A DNA stretch of 7,256 nt, from NCBI GenBank assembly GCA_016210785.1, contig JACQTN010000351.1:1-7256 (forward strand). The letters run 5' to 3'. This document shows, in pieces, positions 1 through 6,748 of the stretch; the stretch's first letter is position 1, and every line of letters starts with the position of its first letter. Both the position numbers and the translations under genes were made by a program. The notes below the pieces were generated by a model. The model worked only from the letters and a program-made list of their open reading frames with translations, made no database searches and was not told where the DNA came from. Source of the DNA: Armatimonadota bacterium. Lineage in GTDB: Bacteria > Sysuimicrobiota > Sysuimicrobiia > Sysuimicrobiales > JACQTN01.

Positions 1-1
1 C

Positions 2-427
2 TTCAAGTGGACCCGCGTGACCATCCTCAATGCGGAGGGAAAGCCCACGCCGCACATCACCCTCGGAGAGCCGTTCGAGATCCTCCTCGGCGGGGTGGCC
101 GAGGCCCCCATCGAGGACGTGGTGTTTTCTCTGGCCATCTGGGCGGGCGGAGGCGGGGCCGGATACCTGCTGGACTCGATGCAGATCGACAGCGACCTGC
201 CCACATCCTACCCGGCGGGCCCCATGGCGCTGCGCATCCGGTTCGATCCCAACCTGTTTGCGCCGGGCCTGCTCTCCCTGGACATCAACGCCCACGGGCG
301 CCAGGTGCGCGACCGGATCCCCGGCGTGGCGCGCATCTACGTTGAACACTCCAGCGACGCTACGCGGCAGACCGCCGGCATGATCTTCTATCCCTGCCAG
401 TGGTCGCTCGGCCGTGGGGATGGTTAA
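2..427 (+). CDS. Wzt-like ABC polysaccharide exporter ATPase, C-terminal glycan-binding domain (5' partial)
   Basis: The reading frame is open from base 2 and ends at TAA 425-427, so only the last 141 residues are visible and the true start lies upstream. A GTG at 17 is in frame, but the frame continues upstream of it (FKWTR before VTILNAEGK), so I treat the gene as truncated by the window rather than starting there. The pattern is that of the Wzt C-terminal domain: an opening strand with V-T-I-L-N and a D/E-G pair, then a G-E-P-F-E-I strand, a short I-E-D-V-V-F strand, and a late strand ending in G-L-L-S-L-D-I. This fits the immunoglobulin-like beta-sandwich that, in ABC-dependent O-antigen export, binds the finished glycan and hands it to the Wzm/Wzt transporter at the inner membrane. 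No Walker A, signature or Walker B motif is visible, because the nucleotide-binding half would be upstream. The domain assignment is by fold-like pattern, not by a search. It could also be a free-standing domain of this type. Confidence 0.72.
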   Translation, partial: FKWTRVTILNAEGKPTPHITLGEPFEILLGGVAEAPIEDVVFSLAIWAGGGGAGYLLDSMQIDSDLPTSYPAGPMALRIRFDPNLFAPGLLSLDINAHGRQVRDRIPGVARIYVEHSSDATRQTAGMIFYPCQWSLGRGDG

Positions 428-430
428 GAG
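426..430 (+). promoter_or_regulatory. Probable ribosome binding site for the first glycosyltransferase
   Basis: AAGAG overlaps the stop codon of the upstream gene and lies 5 nt before GTG 436 and 8 nt before GTG 439. It supports a start at one of these tandem GTGs over the in-frame GTG at 400, which would overlap the upstream gene by 28 nt and add a tail unlike the family before the first beta strand. Confidence 0.4.
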
Positions 431-435
431 ATGCC

Positions 436-1512
436 GTGGTGACGCTGCTGGTCCCCACGCGGAACCGGCCGGGGTTTGTCACCCGGCTGCTGCATTACTA
501 TGCCGGTCTCGGGTTCCGGGGGCATATCGCGGTGGGAGACTCCAGCGACCCGGAGCCCGCCGAGCAGACCAGGGCCGCGGTGGCCATGCTGCGGGACCGC
601 CTCAACCTTTCGTACCGGGAGTACCCCGGGAACAATAACGCGAAAGTGATGCAGGATCTGTTGCAGTGGGTGTCCACGCCGTACGCCGCCCTGCTGCCCG
701 ATGATGACTTTCTGGTCCCGCGGGGGCTGGATCGGTGCGCGGAGTTCCTGGAGCGGAACCCGGCGTATAGCGCCGCCCACGGCCTCGGCGTCACGTTTGT
801 GCTGGAGCCGGACGGCCCCCACGGACGGCTGCGCCATGTGGGCAGGTACTGGCAGCGCCCCGTGGAGGGGAGCAGCGGCGCCCAGAGGCTGCTGGATCAT
901 CTCGGCAACTACTCTGTGACGTTGTTTTCGGTGCACCGCACGGAGGACATGCGCCTCATGTACCGGGAAGTTACCGCGGTACACGACGTGGCCTTTGCCA
1001 CCGAGCTGCTGCCGTGCTGCCTCTCGGTCATTCGAGGCCGAATCGGGGAGTTGGACTGCCTCTACCTGGCCCGCCAGATTCACGCGGAGCAGTACCGCCA
1101 TCTCGACCTGTTCGACTGGATCGCCAGCCCACAGTGGCACACCTCCTACGCGGTCTTTCGCGACCGGCTGGCGGAGGCGCTGGCGCAGCAGGACGGCATC
1201 GGCATCGAGGAGGCGCAAGAGACCGTCAAGCAGGCGGTGTGGTCGTATCTGGCCCGGATGCTTACGGCCAAGTGGCAGGCCCGCTACGCCCCCCCGCCGG
1301 GGCAGCCCATCGCGAGGCTGCGGGGGGTTCTCCGGCGCATTCCGGCGATGCGGGCGGCATGGCATTCGCTTCGCGCCCTGGTGGCCGGGAGCGGGGCCGA
1401 GGTCTCTCTGGAGACGCTGCTGCGACCTTCCTCCCGGTACCACGCCGACTTTCTCCCGATTTGCCGGGCGGCCGCGGTCCCGCCCGAGTCCTCCTCGTGG
1501 AGCGCGGCGTGA
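436..1512 (+). CDS. Family-2 (GT-A) glycosyltransferase
   Basis: Predicted 358-residue cytoplasmic glycosyltransferase that would add a sugar from a nucleotide-sugar donor to the growing polysaccharide. The protein opens directly with the GT-A nucleotide-binding strand V-T-L-L-V-P-T-R-N-R (about residues 2-11). It continues with a second strand ending G-D-S-S-D near residue 35. An L-L-P-D-D-D-F motif has Asp 89-91 as the probable metal/donor-binding DxD. A later segment, N-Y-S-V-T-L-F-S-V-H-R (158-168), recalls a family-2 branch common in surface-polysaccharide clusters, though I name no accession. The last roughly 100 residues are helical and Arg-rich with no family I recognise. No membrane segment or signal peptide is seen. 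GTG 436 and 439 are equally plausible starts, and a longer form from GTG 400 is possible. It follows the Wzt-like gene by 8 nt and its TGA overlaps the next gene's GTG, so the two are probably translationally coupled. Sugar specificity cannot be read from the sequence. Confidence 0.85.
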   Translation: MVTLLVPTRNRPGFVTRLLHYYAGLGFRGHIAVGDSSDPEPAEQTRAAVAMLRDRLNLSYREYPGNNNAKVMQDLLQWVSTPYAALLPDDDFLVPRGLDRCAEFLERNPAYSAAHGLGVTFVLEPDGPHGRLRHVGRYWQRPVEGSSGAQRLLDHLGNYSVTLFSVHRTEDMRLMYREVTAVHDVAFATELLPCCLSVIRGRIGELDCLYLARQIHAEQYRHLDLFDWIASPQWHTSYAVFRDRLAEALAQQDGIGIEEAQETVKQAVWSYLARMLTAKWQARYAPPPGQPIARLRGVLRRIPAMRAAWHSLRALVAGSGAEVSLETLLRPSSRYHADFLPICRAAAVPPESSSWSAA

Positions 1513-2558
1513 TCCAGGCGCGTGAGCATCGTCCGGCCGGCGAGGTCCCTGCGCTCTCTGCCGAGGAGCTGAGAGCCGCGCTGGCCTCCGCCGATGTCGC
1601 GCACCGCGCGGCGACCGTGGTGGGGTACGGGTACATGGGCCAGCAGTTCGTGAAGGCCCTGCAGATTCTGGGGGTGGGGCGCATCCGCGTGTGCGCGCGC
1701 TCCGAAGAGAAGCTGGCGGGGTTACGGGGGATGCCGGGGGTCACCACGCTGGCCGGGGGAGTCGACAGGCTCGACGTCACCCCGGAGCCGGAGGAGGTTG
1801 CCATCGTGGCGACCCCCACGGAGATCCTGGCCGCGGCCACGGAGCGCCTGGTGGCCCTCGGCTATCGCACGCTGCTCATCGAAAAGCCCGTGGCGCTGTA
1901 CGCCGATCGCATCCTCCGGCTGGCCGATCACCTGGAGCGCCACGGCGCCGCGGCGTGGTGCGCCTACAACCGCGTCGCCTATCCCTCCTTCCACGAGGTC
2001 CGCGCGCGGGTGCGGCAGGAGGGCGGCATCACGTCGTGCACCTATACCTTTACAGAGTTCATTCACCGCATCGACACAGCGCAGTTCCCACGGGAAGAAC
2101 TCGCCCGATGGGGGATCGCCAACAGCCTGCACGTCATGAGCATGGCCCACGGACTGATCGGCCTCCCCGCCAGGTGGAGCGCGCACAGGGCGGGGAGTCT
2201 GCCGTGGCATCCGGCCGGTGCCGTGTTTGTCGGCTCCGGCGTCTCCGACCGCGACGTCCCGTTCTCGTACCACGCGGACTGGGGATCCACCGGCCGCTGG
2301 TCCGTGGAAGTCCACACCCCGGTCTCCTCCTACCGGCTGTGTCCGCTGGAGCAGGCGCTGCGGAGGACGTCCGCCACCGGCGACTGGGAGGAGATCGCCG
2401 TCGCAACTTTTGCCTCCGAGGTGAAGGTTGGCGTCGCGGAAGAGGTGGCGGCGATCCTCAGCCCGGACCTGGGGCGGTTCATTCCCCTGGTCTCCCTGCG
2501 CGATGCCGCCGCGCTCACGCGGTACGCGGAGAGCATCTTCGGCTACGATGCTCGTTGA
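1509..2558 (+). CDS. Gfo/Idh/MocA family NAD(P)-dependent sugar oxidoreductase
   Basis: Predicted 349-residue cytoplasmic oxidoreductase, a full-length member of a family usually 330-390 residues long. The N-terminal Rossmann domain carries the dinucleotide-binding G-Y-G-Y-M-G motif (residues 39-44), followed by a strand and an Arg/Ser pair where the cofactor ribose is usually contacted. The family's E-K-P signature is at 125-127, with Lys126 the expected catalytic lysine. The C-terminal alpha/beta domain has N-S-L-H-V-M-S-M-A-H at 205-214, matching the usual substrate-site Asn/His motif. A G-S-G-V-S-D ... G-R-W-S-V-E sheet follows. The GTG start overlaps the upstream TGA as GTGA, with GTGGAG 7 nt before it. 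The frame is open far upstream (to about 1014), but that stretch lies inside the glycosyltransferase and is a GC-bias artefact. The reaction is probably oxidation or reduction of a hexose carbon on a sugar or sugar nucleotide used for the polysaccharide. The substrate is unknown. A second member of the same family starts at 6745. Confidence 0.9.
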   Translation: MIQAREHRPAGEVPALSAEELRAALASADVAHRAATVVGYGYMGQQFVKALQILGVGRIRVCARSEEKLAGLRGMPGVTTLAGGVDRLDVTPEPEEVAIVATPTEILAAATERLVALGYRTLLIEKPVALYADRILRLADHLERHGAAAWCAYNRVAYPSFHEVRARVRQEGGITSCTYTFTEFIHRIDTAQFPREELARWGIANSLHVMSMAHGLIGLPARWSAHRAGSLPWHPAGAVFVGSGVSDRDVPFSYHADWGSTGRWSVEVHTPVSSYRLCPLEQALRRTSATGDWEEIAVATFASEVKVGVAEEVAAILSPDLGRFIPLVSLRDAAALTRYAESIFGYDAR

Positions 2559-2572
2559 GAACCGCGGGGCGG

Positions 2573-3904
2573 ATGGGTTCCGTGGGTAACACGGTGCTGG
2601 CCAGGGCAGGTCTCTTCTTCCGGACGCGAGCCGGGGACGCCTCGCCCCTGGCGCGCCACGGGGCCATCATGTTCGTCAGCATGGCGGGGGTGTACGCCGC
2701 CGACTACCTTTTTCATGTGTCCATGAGTCGGCTGCTGGGCCCCTCGGACTACGGCGCCCTGGTGGCGTTCAGCGCCATCCTGCTGATCCTGTACGTTCCC
2801 GTCAACACCATCCAGACGGCCATGGCGCGGCACACCGCGTACCTGGATGAGGCCGGTCAGTGGACCGCCATCGGGCCTCTGGCCGTGCGCACGATGCGGT
2901 ACTTCTTCTGGTACGGCGCCCTGGGGTGCGTGGCGCTGGCGCTGATGAGTCCCACTCTCAGCGCCCTCCTCCGCATCGACGATCCGCTCCCGATGATCAC
3001 CCTGAGCGGGCGGGTGCTCATCGCCACGACCCTGCCCGTGGTGCGCGGTGCCTTCCAGGGGCTTCAGATGTTCGTGCCCCTGGGCGTGAACCTGGTGCTG
3101 GAGCACGTCAGCAAGCTCGCCATGGGGATCGTGCTGGCGTGGGCGGGTTGGGGTCTGACCGGTGCGGTCGCCGGAATGGTGCTGGGCGGCGCCGTGGCCC
3201 TGGCCGCGGCCTTAGCCGCCTTTCGGCCGCTGGTGCGGGCCGGGGGAGAGACTCCCCTCTCCCCCGTGGTGCGGTCCGCCGGCGCCATCGCCGTGGCCAT
3301 GTCTCTGTTTCTGGTGGCCACCAACGTGGACGTGCTCCTGGTGAAGGCGCTGTTTGCCCCGGCTGTGGCCGGCTACTACGCCGCGGCCGGCGTCGCGGCC
3401 AAGATCATCCTGTATGCCACGTGGGCGATTCCCGCGGTGGTATTTCCGGAGATGGTGCGGGGACACGCGCGCCAGGGCGGCGGGCACCAGTTTCTCTTCA
3501 AGGGACTGGCCGCGTCGGCCCTGGGCGCGGGGGGACTCCTGACGGCGTATCTCGTCGCGCCGGATCTGGTGATCAGGATTCTCTTCGGCTCGTCGTTTCT
3601 CCCCGCGGCTCCTCTCCTGGGCATCCTCGGTTTCGGGATGACCGCCTACCAGTTTGTGTTTCTCATGATGTCCTACGAGCAGGCCAGGGGGCGCAACAGG
3701 ACCTTCCCCTTCGCCATGCTGGCCTGCATCGTGGGGTTCGTGGCGAGTCTGGGCGTCCTGCGCGCTGCCAGCCTCACCCAGGTGGCCTGGCTCATGGCGC
3801 TGTGGGCGTGGATCATGTGCGGCTGGATGGCGTGGCTGGTGCTGTGGCCCGCGTGGACAGAACAGGCGCGCGCCCGGCGCCCCCGCGCGGCAGGGGATGC
3901 GTGA
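2573..3904 (+). CDS. Wzx-type polysaccharide flippase (MOP superfamily)
   Basis: Predicted 443-residue inner-membrane protein, the usual size for a Wzx/MOP-family flippase that turns lipid-linked glycan repeat units from the cytoplasmic to the periplasmic face. After a charged leader of about 29 residues come roughly 12 to 14 hydrophobic segments in two halves. The family hallmark S-R-L-L-G-P-S-D-Y-G-A-L (52-63) sits after the first segment. The second half opens with N-V-D-V-L-L-V-K-A-L-F near residue 253, then V-A-G-Y-Y-A-A-A-G, a pattern typical of the repeat unit in this superfamily. A loop of about 20 residues rich in Gly, Pro and Arg (near 220-240) separates the halves. The C-terminus is a short Arg-rich tail. 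The ATG at 2573 has a GGGGCGG tract just before it. The frame is open upstream only as a shadow of the preceding gene. The gap from the oxidoreductase is 14 nt. Several other MOP members exist, but the context favours glycan export. The transported glycan is not predictable. Confidence 0.85.
   Translation: MGSVGNTVLARAGLFFRTRAGDASPLARHGAIMFVSMAGVYAADYLFHVSMSRLLGPSDYGALVAFSAILLILYVPVNTIQTAMARHTAYLDEAGQWTAIGPLAVRTMRYFFWYGALGCVALALMSPTLSALLRIDDPLPMITLSGRVLIATTLPVVRGAFQGLQMFVPLGVNLVLEHVSKLAMGIVLAWAGWGLTGAVAGMVLGGAVALAAALAAFRPLVRAGGETPLSPVVRSAGAIAVAMSLFLVATNVDVLLVKALFAPAVAGYYAAAGVAAKIILYATWAIPAVVFPEMVRGHARQGGGHQFLFKGLAASALGAGGLLTAYLVAPDLVIRILFGSSFLPAAPLLGILGFGMTAYQFVFLMMSYEQARGRNRTFPFAMLACIVGFVASLGVLRAASLTQVAWLMALWAWIMCGWMAWLVLWPAWTEQARARRPRAAGDA
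3241..3266 (+). repeat. Perfect 10-bp inverted repeat (hairpin) inside the flippase gene
   Basis: CGGGGGAGAG (3241-3250) is matched exactly by its reverse complement at 3257-3266, with the 6-nt loop ACTCCC. The codons fall in the predicted loop between the two halves of the flippase. No T-tract follows, so this is not a standard intrinsic terminator. Confidence 0.6.
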
Positions 3905-3915
3905 GGGCGGTCGCC

Positions 3916-3920
3916 GGAGG
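3916..3920 (+). promoter_or_regulatory. Shine-Dalgarno site for the membrane glycosyltransferase
   Basis: GGAGG stands 11 nt before GTG 3932 in the 27-nt gap after the flippase gene. It is the strongest consensus site in the window. The spacing is slightly long for GTG 3932 and very long for the next in-frame GTG at 3938, which favours 3932 as the start. Confidence 0.55.
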
Positions 3921-3931
3921 CAACGAGTGAC

Positions 3932-4957
3932 GTGGACGTGACGCCTGGCGGACAGACCCAGATCCTGGAGCGCGCTGGCACCGGTGTGCGGCCCGCGGCC
4001 CTTGACGTCTCCGTGGTGATCCCGGTTCACAACGAGAAGGACACGCTGCCGGCTCTGCACCAGCGCCTGACGCGGGTGCTGCGCGGCCTCGACGTCACGT
4101 ATGAGATTCTCTTCGTCAACGATGGAAGCACGGATGGGTCGGGCGAGGTGCTGGCGTCTCTCTGCCCCAACGATCCCAAGACCAGAGTCATCGAGCTGCG
4201 GAAGAATTTTGGCAAGGCGACAGCCCTGTCGTCGGGATTCTGGCACGCGCGGGGGCAGGCCATCGTCACCATGGATGCCGACCTGCAGGAGGATCCGGAG
4301 GAGATCCCCCGGTTTCTGGAACGCCTCCGGCAGGGCTACGATCTGGTGGTGGGGTGGAGATTCCCGCGACAGGACACGTTCTCCAAGCGGGTGCAGTCAT
4401 GGATTTACAACCGGCTGGCGAGCCTGGTCAGCGGCACGTCGCTGCACGACATGAACTGCGGGTTCAAGGCCTACCGGCGAGAGGTGGTGCAGACAGTCCG
4501 TCTCTACGGCGAGCTGCATCGTTACATCCCCATTCTGGCCCAGCAGTACGGCTTCCGGATCGACGAGCTGACCATCCGGCACCACCCGCGGCAGTTTGGC
4601 AAATCCAAGTACAGCTTCCACACGCGCTGGCCGGGCGTCCTGGACCTGGTCACCGTGGTCTTCATCACCCGGTTCGACCGCAAACCCCTGCACCTGCTGG
4701 GCGGCGTCGGCCTGGCGTGGTTTGGCGCCGGGTTCCTGATCTGCCTGTATCTGAGCTGGCTGAGCCTCTTCGGGGGGCAGTTCATCCGGAATCGACCGCT
4801 GCTGCTGCTGGGCGTCATGCTCATGATGCTGGGGCTTCAGCTCTTCTTCTTCGGCCTCCTGGCGGAGATGTTCATCCACTATCATCACCGAAACGACGAG
4901 GGCTACATCAGGACCATCCTGGAAACACCGCAGGCGCCCGGGGAGGGCGAGCCGTGA
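3932..4957 (+). CDS. GtrB/DPM1/ArnC-like polyprenyl-phosphate sugar transferase
   Basis: Predicted 341-residue membrane-anchored family-2 glycosyltransferase, the usual size for the GtrB/ArnC/DPM1-like group. That group moves a sugar from a nucleotide donor to polyprenyl phosphate on the cytoplasmic face. The GT-A core starts at D-V-S-V-V-I-P-V-H-N-E (25-35). It has V-N-D-G-S-T-D-G-S (62-70) for nucleotide binding, a K-N-F-G-K segment, and M-D-A-D-L-Q (114-119) with the DxD at Asp115/Asp117. D-M-N-C-G-F-K follows about 60 residues later, and an R-Q-F-G-K-S-K-Y-S loop leads to the membrane part. Two hydrophobic segments, about 254-277 and 288-312, form the C-terminal anchor, followed by a His-rich H-Y-H-H-R patch. 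All the expected motifs are intact. The product would be a lipid-phosphate-linked monosaccharide used as donor by a periplasmic GT-C enzyme, but no GT-C gene is in the window. The alternative is a direct glycan-chain transferase that merely keeps this architecture. The sugar is unknown. Confidence 0.88.
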   Translation: MDVTPGGQTQILERAGTGVRPAALDVSVVIPVHNEKDTLPALHQRLTRVLRGLDVTYEILFVNDGSTDGSGEVLASLCPNDPKTRVIELRKNFGKATALSSGFWHARGQAIVTMDADLQEDPEEIPRFLERLRQGYDLVVGWRFPRQDTFSKRVQSWIYNRLASLVSGTSLHDMNCGFKAYRREVVQTVRLYGELHRYIPILAQQYGFRIDELTIRHHPRQFGKSKYSFHTRWPGVLDLVTVVFITRFDRKPLHLLGGVGLAWFGAGFLICLYLSWLSLFGGQFIRNRPLLLLGVMLMMLGLQLFFFGLLAEMFIHYHHRNDEGYIRTILETPQAPGEGEP

Positions 4958-4960
4958 TCG

Positions 4961-4976
4961 GTGCGCCGCGGCGCAC
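4961..4976 (+). repeat. Perfect 16-bp palindrome in the gap before the heparinase-like gene
   Basis: GTGCGCCGCGGCGCAC reads the same on both strands. It lies in the 51-nt gap 4958-5008, the longest gap in the window, 3 nt after the stop of the membrane glycosyltransferase. It could bind a dimeric protein as DNA or fold back in the mRNA. Neither role is shown. There is no T-run after it. Confidence 0.5.
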
Positions 4977-4982
4977 GGGCCG

Positions 4983-4996
4983 GGCGGCGGGCCGCC
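4983..4996 (+). promoter_or_regulatory. Short GC hairpin next to the ribosome binding site of the heparinase-like gene
   Basis: GGCGG (4983-4987) can pair with CCGCC (4992-4996) around a CGGG loop. A shifted pairing, CGGCG with CGCCG, is equally possible. The stem ends directly against the GGAG at 4997-5000, so it could affect ribosome access. In such GC-rich sequence a 5-bp stem may be chance. Confidence 0.3.
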
Positions 4997-5000
4997 GGAG
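4997..5000 (+). promoter_or_regulatory. Ribosome binding site deciding the start of the heparinase-like gene
   Basis: GGAG lies 8 nt before GTG 5009, an ideal spacing. It favours this start over the in-frame GTG at 4961, which sits at the edge of the palindrome and has its nearest purine tract (4940-4946) 14 nt away. Confidence 0.55.
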
Positions 5001-5008
5001 CTGATGCC

Positions 5009-6748
5009 GTGGACAGACCGGCCAGCCAGTCCCCCGTGATCGGCGGCGAGCCGGCCTCCTGGGCCGGAGGAGGCGTATCCAAAGACGTCTATCTCCGGGC
5101 GGTGCTGGGACAAACGCCTCGGCTGCTGGGGCTGCTCAACAGGAACAGTTGCTCCGCGACCTACGGATGCTTCGACCGCAACTACTGGCACTACCGGGTC
5201 GTGGACACGCCGTCGGCCCGCTGCCAGGAGGCGGTGCTGACCCTCGCCCTCCTGCACCGGATTCCCGGGACGGACTACACGGGTCGGGAGCCGCTGCTGA
5301 GGTGGGTCGGGGCGGGGCTGCGGTACTGGCTGACGATCCAGCGGCCCGACGGATCGTTCGACGAGTGGTACCCCAACGAGAGCAGCTTTGTCGCCACCGC
5401 CTTCACCACCTACGCCATCTCCGAGACGGCGCTCCTGCTGGGGACGGGGGCGCTGGAGGACTGGCCGTCCCTGGAACGGGGACTGGTCAGGGCGGGGCGG
5501 TGGCTGCTGGCCGGCGGCGAGGCGCGGGCCCTGAACCAGGTGGCGGGGTCGGCGGTCGCCCTGTACAACGTGGGCCTGCTCACCGGGGACCGGCGGTTTG
5601 AGGAAGGCGCCTCGGAGCGGGTCCACGCGCTGCGCCGGTTGCAGAGCGGTGAAGGATGGCTGGCCGAGTACGGAGGTGCCGACCTCGGCTACCTGTCCCT
5701 GGCCGTCGCCTATCTGGCCAAGCTCTATCGAAAATCGCGCTGGCCCCACGCGGCCCAGGTGGCGGGCGCCGGCATGGGGTTTCTGGAGATGTTCCTCCAC
5801 CGGGATCTCACCGCCGGCGGCGATTACGGCAGCCGCCTCACGGAGTACCTGATTCCGGACGGCTTTGAGATCCTGGCCCCCGAGGGGGAGGCCGCGCGCA
5901 CCCTGCGGGCCTTCGCGCGGGCCATGGTCGCGCACGGCAAGGGTGTCACGGTCGCCTGGCTGGATGACCGCTACCTCTGCTACAACGCCTACAATCTGCT
6001 GGAAGCCTTCTGCTACGGGGAGACGGCCGTCGCAGGCGAGGCGCCGGCCGCGAGCGCCGTCTCCGCCGCCGCCGCGTTCAGGAGCTTCCCCGACGCGGGG
6101 ATTGCCGTGGTGAAGGGGCCGCGCTGTGAGGTGGTGGTCAACACCCACCGGGGCGGCGCGTTCAAGTGTGTGTTCAGCGGCGGGGTGACCATCGGCGACG
6201 CTGGCGCCGTGGCCCTCTCGCCGCGGCGGGAGATCCTGTACGCCGGCATCTGGCAACCTTCGGCGGAGTGCACGGTGCGGCCCGACCAGGTGCTGGTGAA
6301 GGGCGTGCTGGCCCGGGTCAGGGAGACACCTCTCGTTCCCTGGCGGAACGTCCTACTGCGCATGTTTCAGCTCACGCTGGGCAGGGTGCGGGGGATCAGC
6401 GTGCGCGTGAAGAACCTCCTCAGAGACCTCCTCATCATGCCGCGCACCCACAGCGCCGCATCCTACGAGCGGTCCATTCGACTCGGCGCCGACGCGCTGG
6501 TAGTCGAAGATACCATTCGCTGGGCACCGCCGGTTCAGATCTCCCGGGTGGTGGTGGGTTCCAGGGGATCGTTTCTGTATACGCCCTCCAGCAAGTTCTT
6601 CAGCGCCGCCGACCTGTACGAGCATCCGACGGTCATCGACACCCGCGGCGGAGACCGGGGTGCCGTGCGCATCGCGCGGGAGTATGACCTGGCCGGGAGT
6701 CTGGTCAATCTCTCCGTGAGCCACGCCGATGACGGTGGCGCCGGATGA
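5009..6748 (+). CDS. Heparinase II/III-like protein, probably cytoplasmic
   Basis: Predicted 579 residues. The first two thirds look like an (alpha/alpha) toroid: repeated amphipathic helices. Motif-like clusters include T-Y-G-C-F-D-R-N-Y-W-H-Y (51-62), the R-P-D-G-S-F-D-E-W-Y-P-N-E block (112-124) and Y-N-A-Y-N (325-329). A low-complexity Ala/Ser/Val linker near 335-352 leads to a beta-rich C-terminal part. There G-G-V-T-I-G-D-A-G (Asp397) recalls the start of the beta-sandwich of heparinase II/III family lyases. Those lyases cleave uronic-acid-containing glycans by beta-elimination, usually in the periplasm. No signal peptide or lipobox is visible from either possible start (GTG 5009 or GTG 4961), so it probably stays in the cytoplasm. 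I could not place the family's catalytic His/Tyr/Asn residues with confidence. It may therefore be a lyase, an epimerase-like enzyme or a non-catalytic glycan-binding protein. It is followed by an ATGA overlap with an oxidoreductase gene, suggesting that the two act together. Confidence 0.65.
   Translation: MDRPASQSPVIGGEPASWAGGGVSKDVYLRAVLGQTPRLLGLLNRNSCSATYGCFDRNYWHYRVVDTPSARCQEAVLTLALLHRIPGTDYTGREPLLRWVGAGLRYWLTIQRPDGSFDEWYPNESSFVATAFTTYAISETALLLGTGALEDWPSLERGLVRAGRWLLAGGEARALNQVAGSAVALYNVGLLTGDRRFEEGASERVHALRRLQSGEGWLAEYGGADLGYLSLAVAYLAKLYRKSRWPHAAQVAGAGMGFLEMFLHRDLTAGGDYGSRLTEYLIPDGFEILAPEGEAARTLRAFARAMVAHGKGVTVAWLDDRYLCYNAYNLLEAFCYGETAVAGEAPAASAVSAAAAFRSFPDAGIAVVKGPRCEVVVNTHRGGAFKCVFSGGVTIGDAGAVALSPRREILYAGIWQPSAECTVRPDQVLVKGVLARVRETPLVPWRNVLLRMFQLTLGRVRGISVRVKNLLRDLLIMPRTHSAASYERSIRLGADALVVEDTIRWAPPVQISRVVVGSRGSFLYTPSSKFFSAADLYEHPTVIDTRGGDRGAVRIAREYDLAGSLVNLSVSHADDGGAG

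Noticed and set aside
972..981. 10-bp palindrome TACCGCGGTA inside the glycosyltransferase gene
   Set aside because: A 10-bp palindrome is expected several times by chance in a window of this length, and nothing around it suggests a site.
424..1443. A 339-codon open frame on the minus strand
   Set aside because: It is the shadow of the glycosyltransferase at 436-1512, with biased composition and no recognisable domain.
1014..1508. N-terminal extension of the first oxidoreductase (frame open from 1014)
   Set aside because: The extension overlaps the glycosyltransferase, is low-complexity in character, and precedes a start with GTGA coupling that gives a normal family length.
1691..2572. Upstream extension of the flippase frame
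   Set aside because: It is Arg/Gly/His-rich and overlaps the oxidoreductase. The flippase proper begins at ATG 2573, after the upstream stop.
3905..3931. Possible promoter or terminator in the 27-nt gap before the membrane glycosyltransferase
   Set aside because: The gap holds a clear Shine-Dalgarno site but no -10/-35 pair and no stem followed by T residues.
4397..6256. A 619-codon open frame on the minus strand
   Set aside because: It lies opposite two well-supported genes. Long antisense frames are expected in GC-rich coding DNA, and its translation is Pro/Gly/Arg/Gln-rich without any motif.
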